DNA of 64,000 nucleotides from Shewanella indica (GCF_002836975.1 NZ_NIJK01000047.1:286952-350951), one strand, 5' to 3'. Shown: positions 8,337 to 18,123, numbered from the stretch's first letter. Notes: generated by a model from the sequence alone, not told the origin. A program made the numbers and translations.

Positions 8337-9650
8337 TCAGAGAATACGCCGCAGCAGAAAGTCGGCCTTGAGCCTGCGAATGCGATTCATGATTTTTTTT
8401 ACCGGCTTGGGGTAACTCTGCAAGGTATCTATCTGGCTGTAATGATACAAACGCTGGCTGTGCAGCAGCAGATGTTGCTGCTCTTTGGCAAAAGACTCGG
8501 CCAGCTCTTGTTTGTCATCATGCAGCAGTAAACCATTTTCCAGATCCAGGGCCCAGGCCCGCGGATTGAGATTGCTGCCGGTGAGCAGATGTTTGCGACC
8601 ATCCATGCTCACCCCTTTGAGGTGATAACTGTTGTTGTCATGCTTCCACAGATGGATATTGAGTAGTCCTTGATCAACCGCCCACTGCTGGCGTTTGACA
8701 AACTTGCGCAGCGACTGCTCATAGAGGTACGGCAATGCACCTATGGTGGAAAAATCCTGATCCGCCGGAATATAGAAGTCATTGGCCGTCTTGTCACCCA
8801 CCAAAATATCCAGACGCTTGCCGTTACGCAGATGTTTAACCAACGCCCGCACCAAAGCATAGGGCGGGTTAAAATAGGGAGTGCAGATAAAAAGCGATTC
8901 CTTGGACTCCTCAACCATGGCGAGTACCGCCTTGTTGAGCGGATTGCGCTTGCGTCCAAGCCCCAAAAGCGGCGTGACCCGCAATCCCTCTTCAACGCCC
9001 TTGAATTGATAGCTTGCCGCCGACAATCGCTGCTTAAAGCTTCTGACATCAATTTTTTCCGGCAGCACTTCCTCTTCTTCCGGACAGCTCAGGCAACTGA
9101 CCGCTTTGTCGCTTAAAATAGCACTGTCAATCATCTCTCGCATGCTGGCAGCCAGCTCGGCCGATTCCAGCAAGTGATAGCGATCGAAACGGTATCTGTC
9201 TTTCTGCTGCAGGTAGATATTATTGAGGCTGGCGCCGCTGTATATCACGGCATCATCGACAATAAAGCCCTTGAGGTGCAGTACTCCCATAAACTCACGG
9301 GATTTCACCGGTACGCCATAGATGTTGAAACGCTGCTGCGCTTGCGCCATCACCTGACGGTACATCAGGTTGTTGCCGCCATCGCCCTTGTGGCCGATAA
9401 GGCCGCGGCGGGCACGGTGAAAATCTACCAACACTTTGATTTCGAGTTCGGGTCTGGCTGCCTTGGCCGCCAGCAGTTCGGCAAGTATTTCGCGTCCGGC
9501 CTCATCGTCTTCCAGATAGAGTGCCGCAATATAGATGGCCTCTTTGGCGCTACGGATCCGCTCAATCAAGGTCTGTTTGAAGTTACTTGGGGTCAGCAGC
9601 CAGTGCAATGCATCCGGCGCTATGGCAATTCCACCCAGCTTATCCAGCAA
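8337..9650 (-). CDS. pssA: CDP-diacylglycerol-serine O-phosphatidyltransferase
   Basis: A phosphatidylserine synthase of the phospholipase D superfamily, 437 residues, which condenses CDP-diacylglycerol with serine to make the precursor of phosphatidylethanolamine. Both HKD motifs are visible: H125-L-K127 with D132 or D133, and H343-L-K345 with D350. The second is followed by the GSNLNPRAW stretch typical of E. coli-type PssA. There are no membrane helices, which fits a peripherally bound enzyme. The start is preceded by AGGAGGATA, a strong ribosome binding site. It is monocistronic on the minus strand as far as can be seen. Confidence 0.92.
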   Translation of the reverse strand: MLDKLGGIAIAPDALHWLLTPSNFKQTLIERIRSAKEAIYIAALYLEDDEAGREILAELLAAKAARPELEIKVLVDFHRARRGLIGHKGDGGNNLMYRQVMAQAQQRFNIYGVPVKSREFMGVLHLKGFIVDDAVIYSGASLNNIYLQQKDRYRFDRYHLLESAELAASMREMIDSAILSDKAVSCLSCPEEEEVLPEKIDVRSFKQRLSAASYQFKGVEEGLRVTPLLGLGRKRNPLNKAVLAMVEESKESLFICTPYFNPPYALVRALVKHLRNGKRLDILVGDKTANDFYIPADQDFSTIGALPYLYEQSLRKFVKRQQWAVDQGLLNIHLWKHDNNSYHLKGVSMDGRKHLLTGSNLNPRAWALDLENGLLLHDDKQELAESFAKEQQHLLLHSQRLYHYSQIDTLQSYPKPVKKIMNRIRRLKADFLLRRIL

Positions 9651-9998
9651 GGTATCCTCCTGTCACTGTATGTTCCGGCAATCCACTCGCTCCTTGTGTT
9701 TCCCGGCAAAATGTCCTTCCCCTGTGATGGCGTAATCGATAAAGATCCACGGCGGGGCGAATAAGGCAATAGAAATTACCCACTTGTCTTCTATCCGGCA
9801 AGCCTTTTCTAGTCAACAGCCGCTATTGGTTCACGATTTCGGCGCAATTTGTATCAAAAGAGGCTATGAGGACACCGCGCCAAGAGTAAAACCGACCCAG
9901 ATCACGCTTTTGTGATGGCAGCCCTGTTATCACAGCATTAGCCTTATACACTAATATGCCCTTAATCCCTCACTCACTTAACTCAAACCTGGACGGCA
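9651..9998. other. Spacer pssA to small membrane gene
   Basis: About 350 noncoding bases upstream of both divergent genes. Near the right end ATCAC (9901-9905), TGTGAT (9911-9916) and ATCACA (9929-9934) can pair in alternative ways (first with second or second with third), followed by a TATACT-like -10 candidate near 9945. This could be an operator or alternative hairpins. The orientation and 14-base spacing do not fit a CRP site. Confidence 0.35.
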
Positions 9999-10163
9999 AT
10001 GAACAAACAATTCTGGTTGACGCTTATCGGTACCCTGCTCGCGGCCTGGGCCTTGTTTCACTTCAAAACCTATCTCGGCCCTTTGGTACTGCCGCTGTTT
10101 ATCGGTTTGGTATTGATAGTCACACTTAAACTCTATGCACTGATGGACAAGGACGACAGCTAA
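9999..10163 (+). CDS. Small two-helix membrane protein
   Basis: A 54-codon frame begins at ATG 9999 and ends with TAA at 10161-10163. The product is almost wholly hydrophobic: a short polar start (MNKQ), a first membrane segment (about residues 5-20), a turn containing HFKTYLGP, a second segment (about 28-48) and an acidic tail DKDDS. It is a good candidate for a real small inner-membrane protein because codon use matches the neighbours and the frame ends 51 bases before dacB on the same strand. The ribosome binding site is weak (GGACGG). I do not recognise the family and assign no function. Confidence 0.55.
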   Translation: MNKQFWLTLIGTLLAAWALFHFKTYLGPLVLPLFIGLVLIVTLKLYALMDKDDS

Positions 10164-10214
10164 GGCTCTGCAGGTTATACTCTCAAAAGCATTCACGGAA
10201 CCGGAGGCTTTTTT

Positions 10215-11753
10215 ATGCCACAGTTGTCCCTGCAGGGCTTGGCACGTCCACTGTTGTTATTGAGCGCCATAGCGCTGTCTTCCCCTTTGAAGGCCGATAA
10301 TACCTCTCTTGATGATCTTTTGGCTCTGATTACTCCGGCTTCATCACAAACTGCCGTCTGGATAGAAGATCTGCAAAACGGCGAGCAACTGCTGAGCCAC
10401 AACAGTGAAACCCTGATGATCCCGGCCAGTACTCAAAAACTGCTGACCGCGGTAACGGCCACTGAGCTGCTGGGAGAGGAGTTTCGTTATCACACCAGCA
10501 TTCTCAGTACCAATTCGCCCAAAAATGGCGTACTTCAAGGCGATCTCTATCTACTGTTCAGTGGCGATCCTACCTTAAAGCGCCAGGATCTGATGGAACT
10601 GTTCAAGCGTGTCACCGAAGCGGGTATCAACCAGGTACAGGGCAACCTTATCTTGATAGGAGAAACCCATGAGCAGCTTAGAGCACCCGGTTGGGTATGG
10701 GATGACTTGGGGATCTGTTACGCAGCCCCCGTCTCCAGTTATGTGATTAACCAAAACTGTGTCCATGGCAAACTCGAACCCACACTCGCCTCGGACAAAG
10801 CCAAAATTTCAGCGCCGGTTTATCTGCCGGTCAAGCTGACCACCAACGCCATTTTCGACAAAGGTCACAAGCAGGGCTTTTGCGAACTGCAACTGGACCG
10901 ATTACCCGGCAACCACTTTCATTTCAGTGGCTGTTTCCCGGGCGCTCAGGTATTACCGCTGGCGCTGGCGGTCAACGACCCCGGCCAATATGCCATCGAC
11001 AGCGTCGCCGGCATTATCAAGGGTAAACTCAGTATCAAAGGCAAGATACTGACCTCCAATCAGCTGCCGGCCAGCTCCAGGGTGGTAGCCAGTCATGCCT
11101 CGGATGCCCTGCCCGAGCTGTTGGAAATCATGTTACTGGAATCTGACAACCTGATTGCCGACAGCCTACTTAAACAGCTGGGGAAACATTATTATGGTGA
11201 TGGCGCCAGTTTCAGTGCCGGCGCCAAAGCCATCAGGGAAGTGCTGGCAGAAAAAGGTGTAGTGCTGGAAAGAGCCCAGTTGATAGATGGCTCCGGACTG
11301 TCACGCTATAACCTGCTCAATGCCAGGCAGTTGGCGCAGTTGCTGCGATTAATTGCCGATACCCCGGATTACCAATGGTTGATGCACAAGCTACCGGTTT
11401 CCGGCCACAGCGGCACCTTAAAGTACCGCAAGCGCTATGCCAACAAGCCGCTCAAGGGCAGAGTCTGGGCCAAAACCGGCAGTATGCAGGGTGTGGTGAA
11501 TCTGGCCGGTTATGTTACCGATGGCAGTGACAAGCAAGTGCCCAGATACCTGTTTGTAGTGCTGGAAAATGGTTTGAGCCCCCAGAGCAAGGAGCTTGAA
11601 GCCGCGCCCTTTGCCACACTTTTGCTGCAGGGGCTGACAGATTTTCGCACAAACAGCCGCGCAGAAGGCCAACTGGCGACAAAAGGGCAAGACAAACCCA
11701 AAGCTGCACAACAGGAAAAAGCCCAGGCCGAGCTGAATGTCAGCGCCCGTTAG
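10215..11753 (+). CDS. dacB: D-alanyl-D-alanine carboxypeptidase/endopeptidase PBP4
   Basis: A periplasmic class C penicillin-binding protein (peptidase S13), 512 residues, that trims or cleaves peptidoglycan peptide cross-links. An N-terminal signal peptide ends near residue 27. The three active-site motifs are present: S72-T-Q-K75, S-D-N in ESDNLIADS, and K-T-G in VWAKTGSMQG. The large insert between the first and second motifs is typical of DacB. The C-terminal 40 residues are polar and Lys/Gln/Ala-rich, longer than usual. The start follows GGAGG at seven bases. It follows a 54-residue membrane protein gene and ends at a bidirectional terminator. Confidence 0.93.
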   Translation: MPQLSLQGLARPLLLLSAIALSSPLKADNTSLDDLLALITPASSQTAVWIEDLQNGEQLLSHNSETLMIPASTQKLLTAVTATELLGEEFRYHTSILSTNSPKNGVLQGDLYLLFSGDPTLKRQDLMELFKRVTEAGINQVQGNLILIGETHEQLRAPGWVWDDLGICYAAPVSSYVINQNCVHGKLEPTLASDKAKISAPVYLPVKLTTNAIFDKGHKQGFCELQLDRLPGNHFHFSGCFPGAQVLPLALAVNDPGQYAIDSVAGIIKGKLSIKGKILTSNQLPASSRVVASHASDALPELLEIMLLESDNLIADSLLKQLGKHYYGDGASFSAGAKAIREVLAEKGVVLERAQLIDGSGLSRYNLLNARQLAQLLRLIADTPDYQWLMHKLPVSGHSGTLKYRKRYANKPLKGRVWAKTGSMQGVVNLAGYVTDGSDKQVPRYLFVVLENGLSPQSKELEAAPFATLLLQGLTDFRTNSRAEGQLATKGQDKPKAAQQEKAQAELNVSAR

Positions 11754-11805
11754 TAGAGCAACGTCAAAGCTTGTACTTAGATAAAACGCCAACAAAGCCA
11801 TGAGA

Positions 11806-11830
11806 AAAGAGCCGCTTATAGCGGCTCTTT
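11806..11830. terminator. Bidirectional terminator dacB / acyl-CoA dehydrogenase
   Basis: A perfect 10-bp stem AAAGAGCCGC / GCGGCTCTTT with loop TTATA lies between the convergent genes. The arms themselves give a short T run on both strands. Confidence 0.85.
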
Positions 11831-11857
11831 CGATTCAGCTTGAATACTTCTGCGTTC

Positions 11858-13627
11858 TCAGAACAGCTCGGGCGCAAGGGCCATCACACTGTCATCACCA
11901 CCGGCCAGCTGACTCAAATGGAAATCGGCTTTGGCCAACAATTTGGCAAAGTAGAACTCCTTCAGTTGGTTCTTGACCTCGGCAAAGCCTGGCTCAAGGG
12001 TATCGGTTGCAGCGAGTGCCTTATCTGCCATCAACAGCCACAGGTAACCGTAGAGTATGTAACCAAAGGCATCCAAGGCTTCAACCGCCAAGGCGTTAAT
12101 AAGCGCAGGCTTATCGCCTTTTTGCTCGTTAATAGCGGCAATCGCGCTGGCGAACTGGTCAAACAGGCTTTCAACGCGCTGTTTCTGCTCACTTGATACT
12201 TGTCCAAAAGTCGCCATATCGGCCTTGATATCGGCGATAAACTCATTCAAGGTTGCCAAGCGATCACCTGTCAGCTTGCGCCCCAAAAAGTCGATGGCCT
12301 GAATACCATTGGTGCCCTCATAAATCTGGGCGATACGGGTATCACGCACCAATTGCTCTATGCCGGTCTCACGAATATAGCCGTGGCCACCGAATACCTG
12401 CTGCGCCAATATGGTAGCGTCCAGACCGCGATCGGTCAGGAACGCCTTAGCGACCGGAGTCAAGAGACCCACGTAACGACTGGCTTTGGCTTTAATCGCT
12501 TCATCTTCGGCAAACTTGGCCAGATCCAGCTGTTTACCTGTGAGCATAGCCAAGGCCCTACCCGCTTCTGTCATGGCGCGGATATTCAGCAGCATGCGCC
12601 TTACGTCCCCATGTACCAAAATAGGATCTGAATCGCTGCCGGTGGGTGAGCCACCGGCGGCGACGCCCTGGAGGCGCTCTTTGGCATAATCGGCCGCCAT
12701 CTGATAAGCGCCCTGAGCACTGCCAAGCCCCTGGATACCTATGGACAGACGTTCATAGTTCATCATGGTGAACATGCACACCAGGCCACGATTGGGCTCG
12801 CCGATAAGATACCCCTCGGCATCATCAAAATTCATCACACAAGTCGCCGAACCCTTGAGACCCATCTTGTGCTCGATGGCACCGACGGTTACACCGTTGG
12901 CTGCGCCCAAACTGCCGTCATCGGCCACTTTGAACTTAGGTACCAGGAATAGCGAGATGCCTTTGCTGCCGCTGATTTTGGCCAGCACCAGGTGAACCAG
13001 GTTCTCGGTCAAGTCCTGATCGCCACCTGTGATGAAAATTTTTGAACCACTGATAAGGAAACTGCCGCTGTCAGTTGGTTCAGCGCGGGTGCGGATATTA
13101 CGCAAGTCCGAACCGGCCTGAGGCTCTGTCATATCCATGGCGCCGGCCCATTCACCTGAGTAGAGTTTAGGCAGATATTTGGCCTTGAGCTCCTCACTAC
13201 CGTGGGCGTGAATACACAGTGCAGCACCTGAAGTCAGTGCACTGTAAAGTGTAAAGGCGTTACAGGCGCTATAGCCCATTTCATCGACCATGACACCGAG
13301 CATTTTCGGCATCCCCATCCCCCCCAGCTCAGGGTCGCCGCACAGCCCTACCCAACCACCGGCGGCAAACTCGGCATAAGCTTCTTTATAACCATCGGGT
13401 GTGATCACCTTGGCAGCCTCGAAACGGACTCCTTGTTCATCGCCATTGCGGTTTATAGGATGAATAAGATCGCGGCACAGTTTGGCGCCTTCTTCGAGGA
13501 TGGCAGCGGCAGTATCGAGATCGACCATATCGGCCATTGCCGGCAATGAAGACCAGGTTTGTTCGGCATCAAAAACATGTTCAAGCAAGAAGCGCATGTC
13601 AGTTAACGGAGCTTGGTAGGGATTCAT
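11858..13627 (-). CDS. Acyl-CoA dehydrogenase with C-terminal extension
   Basis: An FAD-dependent acyl-CoA dehydrogenase of 589 residues, about 200 longer than the short-chain type. It belongs to the group with an additional C-terminal alpha domain that includes the methylmercaptopropionyl-CoA dehydrogenase relatives. Visible blocks are MTEPQAGSDLRNIRT (FAD/substrate binding), MNYERLSIGIQG, GGHGYIRETG and the catalytic-glutamate motif IYEGTNGIQ. The substrate chain length is not deducible. It stands alone on the minus strand. A palindrome resembling the fatty-acid regulator PsrA's site lies 23 bp before the start codon and matches one before fadE in this window, which supports a role in fatty acid or related acyl-CoA oxidation. 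Confidence 0.88.
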   Translation of the reverse strand: MNPYQAPLTDMRFLLEHVFDAEQTWSSLPAMADMVDLDTAAAILEEGAKLCRDLIHPINRNGDEQGVRFEAAKVITPDGYKEAYAEFAAGGWVGLCGDPELGGMGMPKMLGVMVDEMGYSACNAFTLYSALTSGAALCIHAHGSEELKAKYLPKLYSGEWAGAMDMTEPQAGSDLRNIRTRAEPTDSGSFLISGSKIFITGGDQDLTENLVHLVLAKISGSKGISLFLVPKFKVADDGSLGAANGVTVGAIEHKMGLKGSATCVMNFDDAEGYLIGEPNRGLVCMFTMMNYERLSIGIQGLGSAQGAYQMAADYAKERLQGVAAGGSPTGSDSDPILVHGDVRRMLLNIRAMTEAGRALAMLTGKQLDLAKFAEDEAIKAKASRYVGLLTPVAKAFLTDRGLDATILAQQVFGGHGYIRETGIEQLVRDTRIAQIYEGTNGIQAIDFLGRKLTGDRLATLNEFIADIKADMATFGQVSSEQKQRVESLFDQFASAIAAINEQKGDKPALINALAVEALDAFGYILYGYLWLLMADKALAATDTLEPGFAEVKNQLKEFYFAKLLAKADFHLSQLAGGDDSVMALAPELF

Positions 13628-13649
13628 CTAAAGACTCTTAAACGTTGGA

Positions 13650-13667
13650 TTTAAACACTTGTTTCAA
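13650..13667. promoter_or_regulatory. PsrA-like operator
   Basis: TTTAAACACTTGTTTCAA lies just upstream of the acyl-CoA dehydrogenase start. It fits the PsrA pattern (G/C)AAAC-N2-4-GTTT(G/C) recalled from Pseudomonas and is nearly identical to the palindrome before fadE (57485-57503). Confidence 0.5.
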
Positions 13668-13879
13668 TCTAACTCAGTTAGCGCAGTAATACAATGCGCC
13701 AAAGGTAGAATTACCGAGGCGATATCCACAGAAATGAGGGTTTTATGGGTATAATCATATTCTGATTATCAAGCACAACGACCAAACCCAAAGCGGATAT
13801 CCCCTGCCGCTTTCCGTCGGGCCACTCTTCAGTCTCATCAAGTAGTTACAGTCAAAACTGTCGCATTGAGTTGTGAAAT

Positions 13880-14614
13880 CTATTCATATCCCTTTTCATG
13901 GAGATATTCAGCCAAAAGTTGCTCTGTTTGTTGCTGCTGGGTCGCTTTCCAGCCATCTTCATGGACAGCCAACTCAAGTGGTCGCCGTGGCAACCAGCCT
14001 TTACGTTCAAGCTCAGGGATATCGCTAAAGGCACTTACACGCCCCAGACACAGATAGGCGATAATTCTTATCTGCTCCGGGATCCCCAAGGTCTCACGCA
14101 GCACTTCATCGTCGAGAATACTGACCCAACCCACCCCAAGACCTTCCGCTCTGGCGGCAAGCCACAAATTTTGCACGGCACAAACCGCACTGTAGTTGTC
14201 CATTTCCGGTTTGATGGTGCGCCCAAGTACCACAGGCCCGCTGCGGCTTGGATCGCAAGTCACGCAGATACCCAAAGGCGCTTCAACAATACCTTCTAGT
14301 TTTAGTCGCTGATAATGGCGTCGTCTTTCACCACTGAACTGCTCGGCAGAACGCGCATTGGCGGCGTCAAACCCTTCTTTAATTGCCTGGCGCTTGGCGT
14401 CACTACGCACCAGAATAAAGTCCCAAGGCTGCATAAAGCCAACGCTGGGCGCATGGTGCGCGGCATCAAGGATCCGCTGTAAACTATCCTCGGCAACCGG
14501 TTTTGACAAAAATTGGCTACGTACGTCACGACGGGCAAATATCGCCTTGTAGAGGGCTTCTCTTTCTTGCAGAGAAAACGCCTGTGCTTCGGAGGAAACG
14601 GTAAAATCAGACAT
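13880..14614 (-). CDS. bluB: 5,6-dimethylbenzimidazole synthase BluB
   Basis: A 244-residue nitroreductase-fold flavoenzyme of the BluB family, which fragments reduced FMN with oxygen to form 5,6-dimethylbenzimidazole, the lower ligand of vitamin B12. Typical blocks are FARRDVRSQF (flavin contacts, about 27-36), HHAPSVGFMQPWDF, the ICVTCDPSRSGP stretch and NLWLAARAEGLGVGWVSI. A C-terminal polar tail of some 25 residues is Gln/Glu-rich. No other cobalamin gene or cobalamin riboswitch lies nearby, so it may serve lower-ligand supply for salvage. A plain nitroreductase is the alternative, but these blocks favour BluB. Confidence 0.88.
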   Translation of the reverse strand: MSDFTVSSEAQAFSLQEREALYKAIFARRDVRSQFLSKPVAEDSLQRILDAAHHAPSVGFMQPWDFILVRSDAKRQAIKEGFDAANARSAEQFSGERRRHYQRLKLEGIVEAPLGICVTCDPSRSGPVVLGRTIKPEMDNYSAVCAVQNLWLAARAEGLGVGWVSILDDEVLRETLGIPEQIRIIAYLCLGRVSAFSDIPELERKGWLPRRPLELAVHEDGWKATQQQQTEQLLAEYLHEKGYE

Positions 14615-14788
14615 GGTTCACCTCTTTGATGACTGCAGTGCCCGGACTATAGCAGGCATTTTACTGATTGGGCCAATCCGACGTTCGCGGATTTGATGCC
14701 ATATCAGCAAGCGCTTTATGGAAAAATACCAGGTCGTTTGAATGACCCGGTATTTTCAATACAGTTCAAGGCAAAGATTCAGGCTTTA

Positions 14789-16777
14789 TCAGACACTCAC
14801 TTCTCCACGATCTTGTTTATTGTCCGTGCCTCCGGCTTTTCCATCTTCATTGCCGTTCTTGCCTTGTTCATCAGATGCCGTTAATGCGGCTTGCTGCTCT
14901 TTTGCTTCCAGCTCTTTGGCCTTTTGCTCGGCTTCAGCCCTTGCCTGCTTGAGGGTTTCTTCAGCTTCCTTGAGTGCTGAAGCTTCTGCCATCGCCTCTT
15001 TAGGGATAAGGCTGATAAGTTCAATTCCCGTTGGCAAGTCTGTCGTGTTACCGGTCAACATAGTGACCTTGCCGTTTTTCAAATACATCAGTGGTACTAC
15101 AGTTTCACCATAACGACGGTAAAAATCTATGTAGCCGAAGCTCTCCGTCAGATTAGTGCTCTTAAGCACTCCGCCCTTAGACATCAAGCTGGCCAGTTTA
15201 GCGTAGGAAACTGTCTCCCCGAATAGGCACATACGCTTCAAGTAAGATTCAGATAACTGATGGCGAGCGCTGGTACCGTTGTTCTCCGAGTTACTGAGAC
15301 CATAAACCTTCTTCTGCCCGAGGATATCCTGGAAATGGAAATAGACCAAAGGATTGAGCTGACGATATGGGGAGAGGATCAGCACCTTACCGATACCGGT
15401 CAAATCCAGATAAGTGTCGGCATGTTCGGAAGCCGGATTACCGAAATAAACCGGAATATTATCCATTCGTGCCAAACGAATATTATCCCAGTTACTGTCG
15501 GCGAGGATGACCTTGATATCCTTGCTCTTGAGCACCTTGGCCAGTTCTCGGGAAAACTTGGAAGCGCCAAAGATAAGCAGGCCGCGGGCGGACCCCGCTT
15601 GTACCCCAAGCATATTGGCCCAGCGTCTGGCCGTGAGTGACTGGATCACAACCGTGCCTATGATGATTAAGAACACCAACGGCACTATAGTTTCAGCCCC
15701 GGGCACTTGCATCTTCTCCAGCTTGATGGCAAACAGTGATGACACTGCCGCCGCTACTATCCCTCTTGGTGCCACCCAGCTCAAAAACCACTTTTCAGGG
15801 CTACTAAGAGACGTTCCTATACCCGATAGCCAAATGCTCAGCGGCCTAGCCACCAAGAGTACCACTGCCAGTACCCCAAGACCGCCCAGCCCTAAGTCCA
15901 GCATGGCAGATGAGTCCAACCTGGCGGCGAGCAAAATAAACAGCGCCGAGATAAGCAGTACCGTTAGCGTCTCTTTAAACTCGAGAATATCGGCAATATC
16001 CACGCCGCGCATATTGGCCAGCCAAATCCCCATTACTGTCACTGTCAGCAGGCCGGACTCCTCCTGAAGCAGGTTCGAGCCGACAAAGACCCCGAGCATT
16101 ATGGTTAACACTGCCGTATTGGTGAGATAATGAGGCAAGAGGTTACTTCTCAGCATCCGACCAACAAGATAACCGGCCAGAGCCCCCAGGCCCAGGCCTA
16201 TCCCCAGCATGGAGCCGAGCGCCAGCAGTACATGCGCCGTCTGCCCGGCGCTGACAGTAATATACTCAAACACCAATACCGCCAGCATGGCGCCTATCGG
16301 ATCTATGACTATCCCCTCCCAGCGCAGAATGCTGGCCAACTGAGACTTGGGTTTAACAGTTCTGAGCATGGGGACTATTACAGTCGGGCCGGTCACCACG
16401 ACCAAGGCACCAAACAGCAACGCCAGCGGCCAGTCAAAGCTCAACAAAAAATGCGCCGCCGAGGCGATGCAGCCCCAGGTAATCAATGCCCCCACAGACA
16501 CTAAATGCGTCACCATCCGGCCGTGATCTTTGATCTCCTTGAAGTTGAGTGTCAACGCCCCCTCAAACAGAATCACCGCCACCCCGAGGGAAATTATCGG
16601 GAACAGCAGATCACCGAAAATCGCGTCGGGATTAAGTAAACCCAGTCCAGGCCCCAGCAATAAACCACACAATAGCAGCGGCAATATCGCCGGCAGACGC
16701 ATCCGCCAGCCAATCCACTGACACGCCAGAGACAAGACTCCTATCAACGCCAGCATAGCGGTGATTTTTTCAACCAT
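14789..16777 (-). CDS. CPA1-type cation/proton antiporter with RCK-like domain
   Basis: An inner-membrane sodium (or potassium)/proton antiporter of about 662 residues. The first 390 residues form some 11-12 hydrophobic segments with Nha/Kef-like features, including LLFGALVVVTGPTVIVPML and the EGIVIDPIGAML block with the membrane acidic residue. A Rossmann-like nucleotide-binding region (about 400-560) begins with LLIFGASKFSRELAKVL, followed by a TrkA-C-like segment and a coiled-coil, charged C-terminal tail of about 75 residues. The ATG at 16777 is preferred because AAGGA precedes it at eight bases; an in-frame ATG at 16822 lacks a binding site. Ion specificity is unknown. It stands alone. 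Confidence 0.85.
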   Translation of the reverse strand: MVEKITAMLALIGVLSLACQWIGWRMRLPAILPLLLCGLLLGPGLGLLNPDAIFGDLLFPIISLGVAVILFEGALTLNFKEIKDHGRMVTHLVSVGALITWGCIASAAHFLLSFDWPLALLFGALVVVTGPTVIVPMLRTVKPKSQLASILRWEGIVIDPIGAMLAVLVFEYITVSAGQTAHVLLALGSMLGIGLGLGALAGYLVGRMLRSNLLPHYLTNTAVLTIMLGVFVGSNLLQEESGLLTVTVMGIWLANMRGVDIADILEFKETLTVLLISALFILLAARLDSSAMLDLGLGGLGVLAVVLLVARPLSIWLSGIGTSLSSPEKWFLSWVAPRGIVAAAVSSLFAIKLEKMQVPGAETIVPLVFLIIIGTVVIQSLTARRWANMLGVQAGSARGLLIFGASKFSRELAKVLKSKDIKVILADSNWDNIRLARMDNIPVYFGNPASEHADTYLDLTGIGKVLILSPYRQLNPLVYFHFQDILGQKKVYGLSNSENNGTSARHQLSESYLKRMCLFGETVSYAKLASLMSKGGVLKSTNLTESFGYIDFYRRYGETVVPLMYLKNGKVTMLTGNTTDLPTGIELISLIPKEAMAEASALKEAEETLKQARAEAEQKAKELEAKEQQAALTASDEQGKNGNEDGKAGGTDNKQDRGEVSV

Positions 16778-17118
16778 AAATGAATCCTTTTGTTTGGCTC
16801 GCCCCGAAAGCCGTTCTACCATCAGCCCAGTAAAAGCCGCATTCGCATTATGAGCATATATGAGTTAACGAAATATGTACCAGCTTTGAATATCAATGAT
16901 TTTCAAAAGCCGGTTATACAAGAACAAAATCTGATAAGAACTGGAAGATGCACATAATATTAAGCAAAAGTGCTTTTCCAAGGAAGTTGATAAGGCTGCA
17001 AAACTAACTTTATAAAAACAATAAGTTAACTATCGATTTTCAGTTTGCCAAGATGCAGGGTTTACCTATTTTGCGTGATTAGACAGGGAAAAGTCGTTAA
17101 GACCTTTCCCTTTTCTGA
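16778..17118. other. AT-rich spacer with ruvB trailing hairpin
   Basis: The interval between the ruvB stop and the antiporter start. A 10-bp stem with one mismatch (GGGAAAAGTC 17086-17095 / GACCTTTCCC 17101-17110, loop GTTAA) lies just beyond ruvB. It lacks a T run in the ruvB direction, so it is only a possible terminator. The remaining AT-rich part should hold the antiporter promoter, which I could not fix. Confidence 0.45.
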
Positions 17119-18123
17119 CTATTCCGGCTTTATCATCTCAAAATGGCTGTAGGCCCTGGCAGTGGCTATCCTGCCCCTGGGAGTACGCTGGATAAAACCT
17201 TGCTGAATAAGAAATGGCTCCAGCACATCCTCTATGGTTTCCCGCTCTTCGCCTATAGCCGCCGCCAGGTTGTCGAGCCCCACTGGGCCGCCCATAAACT
17301 TGTCGATGATCGCCAGCAGCAACTTGCGGTCCATGTAATCGAAGCCTTCGCCGTCCACATCCAGCATATCCAGCGCTTGCTCGGCCACCAACTTGGTGAT
17401 CCGGCCATCGTGTTTCACCTCGGCAAAGTCACGCACCCGTCTGAGCAGGCGGTTGGCGATCCGCGGGGTTCCGCGGGCACGGCGAGCGATTTCCCTGGCG
17501 CCGTCCGAGTCCATCTGCAGTTCCAACATCTTGGCAGAGCGGGCAACTATGGTGCTGAGGTCGTCCACATTGTAAAACTCTAGCCGCAGCGGGATCCCGA
17601 AACGAGCCCTTAACGGCGAAGTGAGCGCACCGGCGCGGGTGGTAGCGCCCACCAGGGTAAATGGCGGCAAGTCCAGTTTGATGGAGCGGGCCGCCGGGCC
17701 CTCGCCTATCATGATATCCAGCTGATAATCTTCCATCGCCGGATAGAGAATTTCTTCCACCACAGGGCTGAGACGATGAATTTCATCGATAAACAGGACA
17801 TCGCCCGGCTCGAGATTGGTCAGCAATGCTGCCAGATCGCCGGCTTTTTCCAGCACTGGCCCCGAGGTGGACTTGATATTCACCCCCATCTCATTGGCCA
17901 CTATCATTGCCAAGGTGGTCTTGCCAAGCCCCGGCGGGCCGTAGATCAACATGTGATCCAAGGCTTCCTGGCGGTTTTTGGCGGCTTGAATAAACACCTT
18001 GAGCTGAGCGCGAGCCTCATTCTGACCTGTATACTCGTCCAGCAACTTGGGACGCATTGCCCGATCGATAAGCTCCTCCTGAGGAGAGCTTTGGGGTTGG
18101 ATCAGTCTGTCGGCCTCTATCAT
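17119..18123 (-). CDS. ruvB: Holliday junction branch migration ATPase RuvB
   Basis: A 334-residue AAA+ motor that drives branch migration of Holliday junctions as a hexamer bound to RuvA. Walker A GPPGLGKTTLA (about 65-75), Walker B LFIDEIHRL, sensor-type GATTRAG and the arginine-finger region FGIPLRLEF are intact, and the C-terminal winged-helix DNA-binding domain ends in RTPRGRIAT. Length matches E. coli RuvB (336). It is the last gene of yebC-ruvC-ruvA-ruvB, 35 bases after ruvA. No LexA box was seen upstream of ruvA or ruvC, so SOS induction as in E. coli is not supported by the local sequence. Confidence 0.97.
   Translation of the reverse strand: MIEADRLIQPQSSPQEELIDRAMRPKLLDEYTGQNEARAQLKVFIQAAKNRQEALDHMLIYGPPGLGKTTLAMIVANEMGVNIKSTSGPVLEKAGDLAALLTNLEPGDVLFIDEIHRLSPVVEEILYPAMEDYQLDIMIGEGPAARSIKLDLPPFTLVGATTRAGALTSPLRARFGIPLRLEFYNVDDLSTIVARSAKMLELQMDSDGAREIARRARGTPRIANRLLRRVRDFAEVKHDGRITKLVAEQALDMLDVDGEGFDYMDRKLLLAIIDKFMGGPVGLDNLAAAIGEERETIEDVLEPFLIQQGFIQRTPRGRIATARAYSHFEMIKPE

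Noticed and set aside
9901..9934. CRP site before the small membrane gene
   Set aside because: TGTGA and TCACA are 14 bp apart instead of 6, and the closer pair is in the inverted order.
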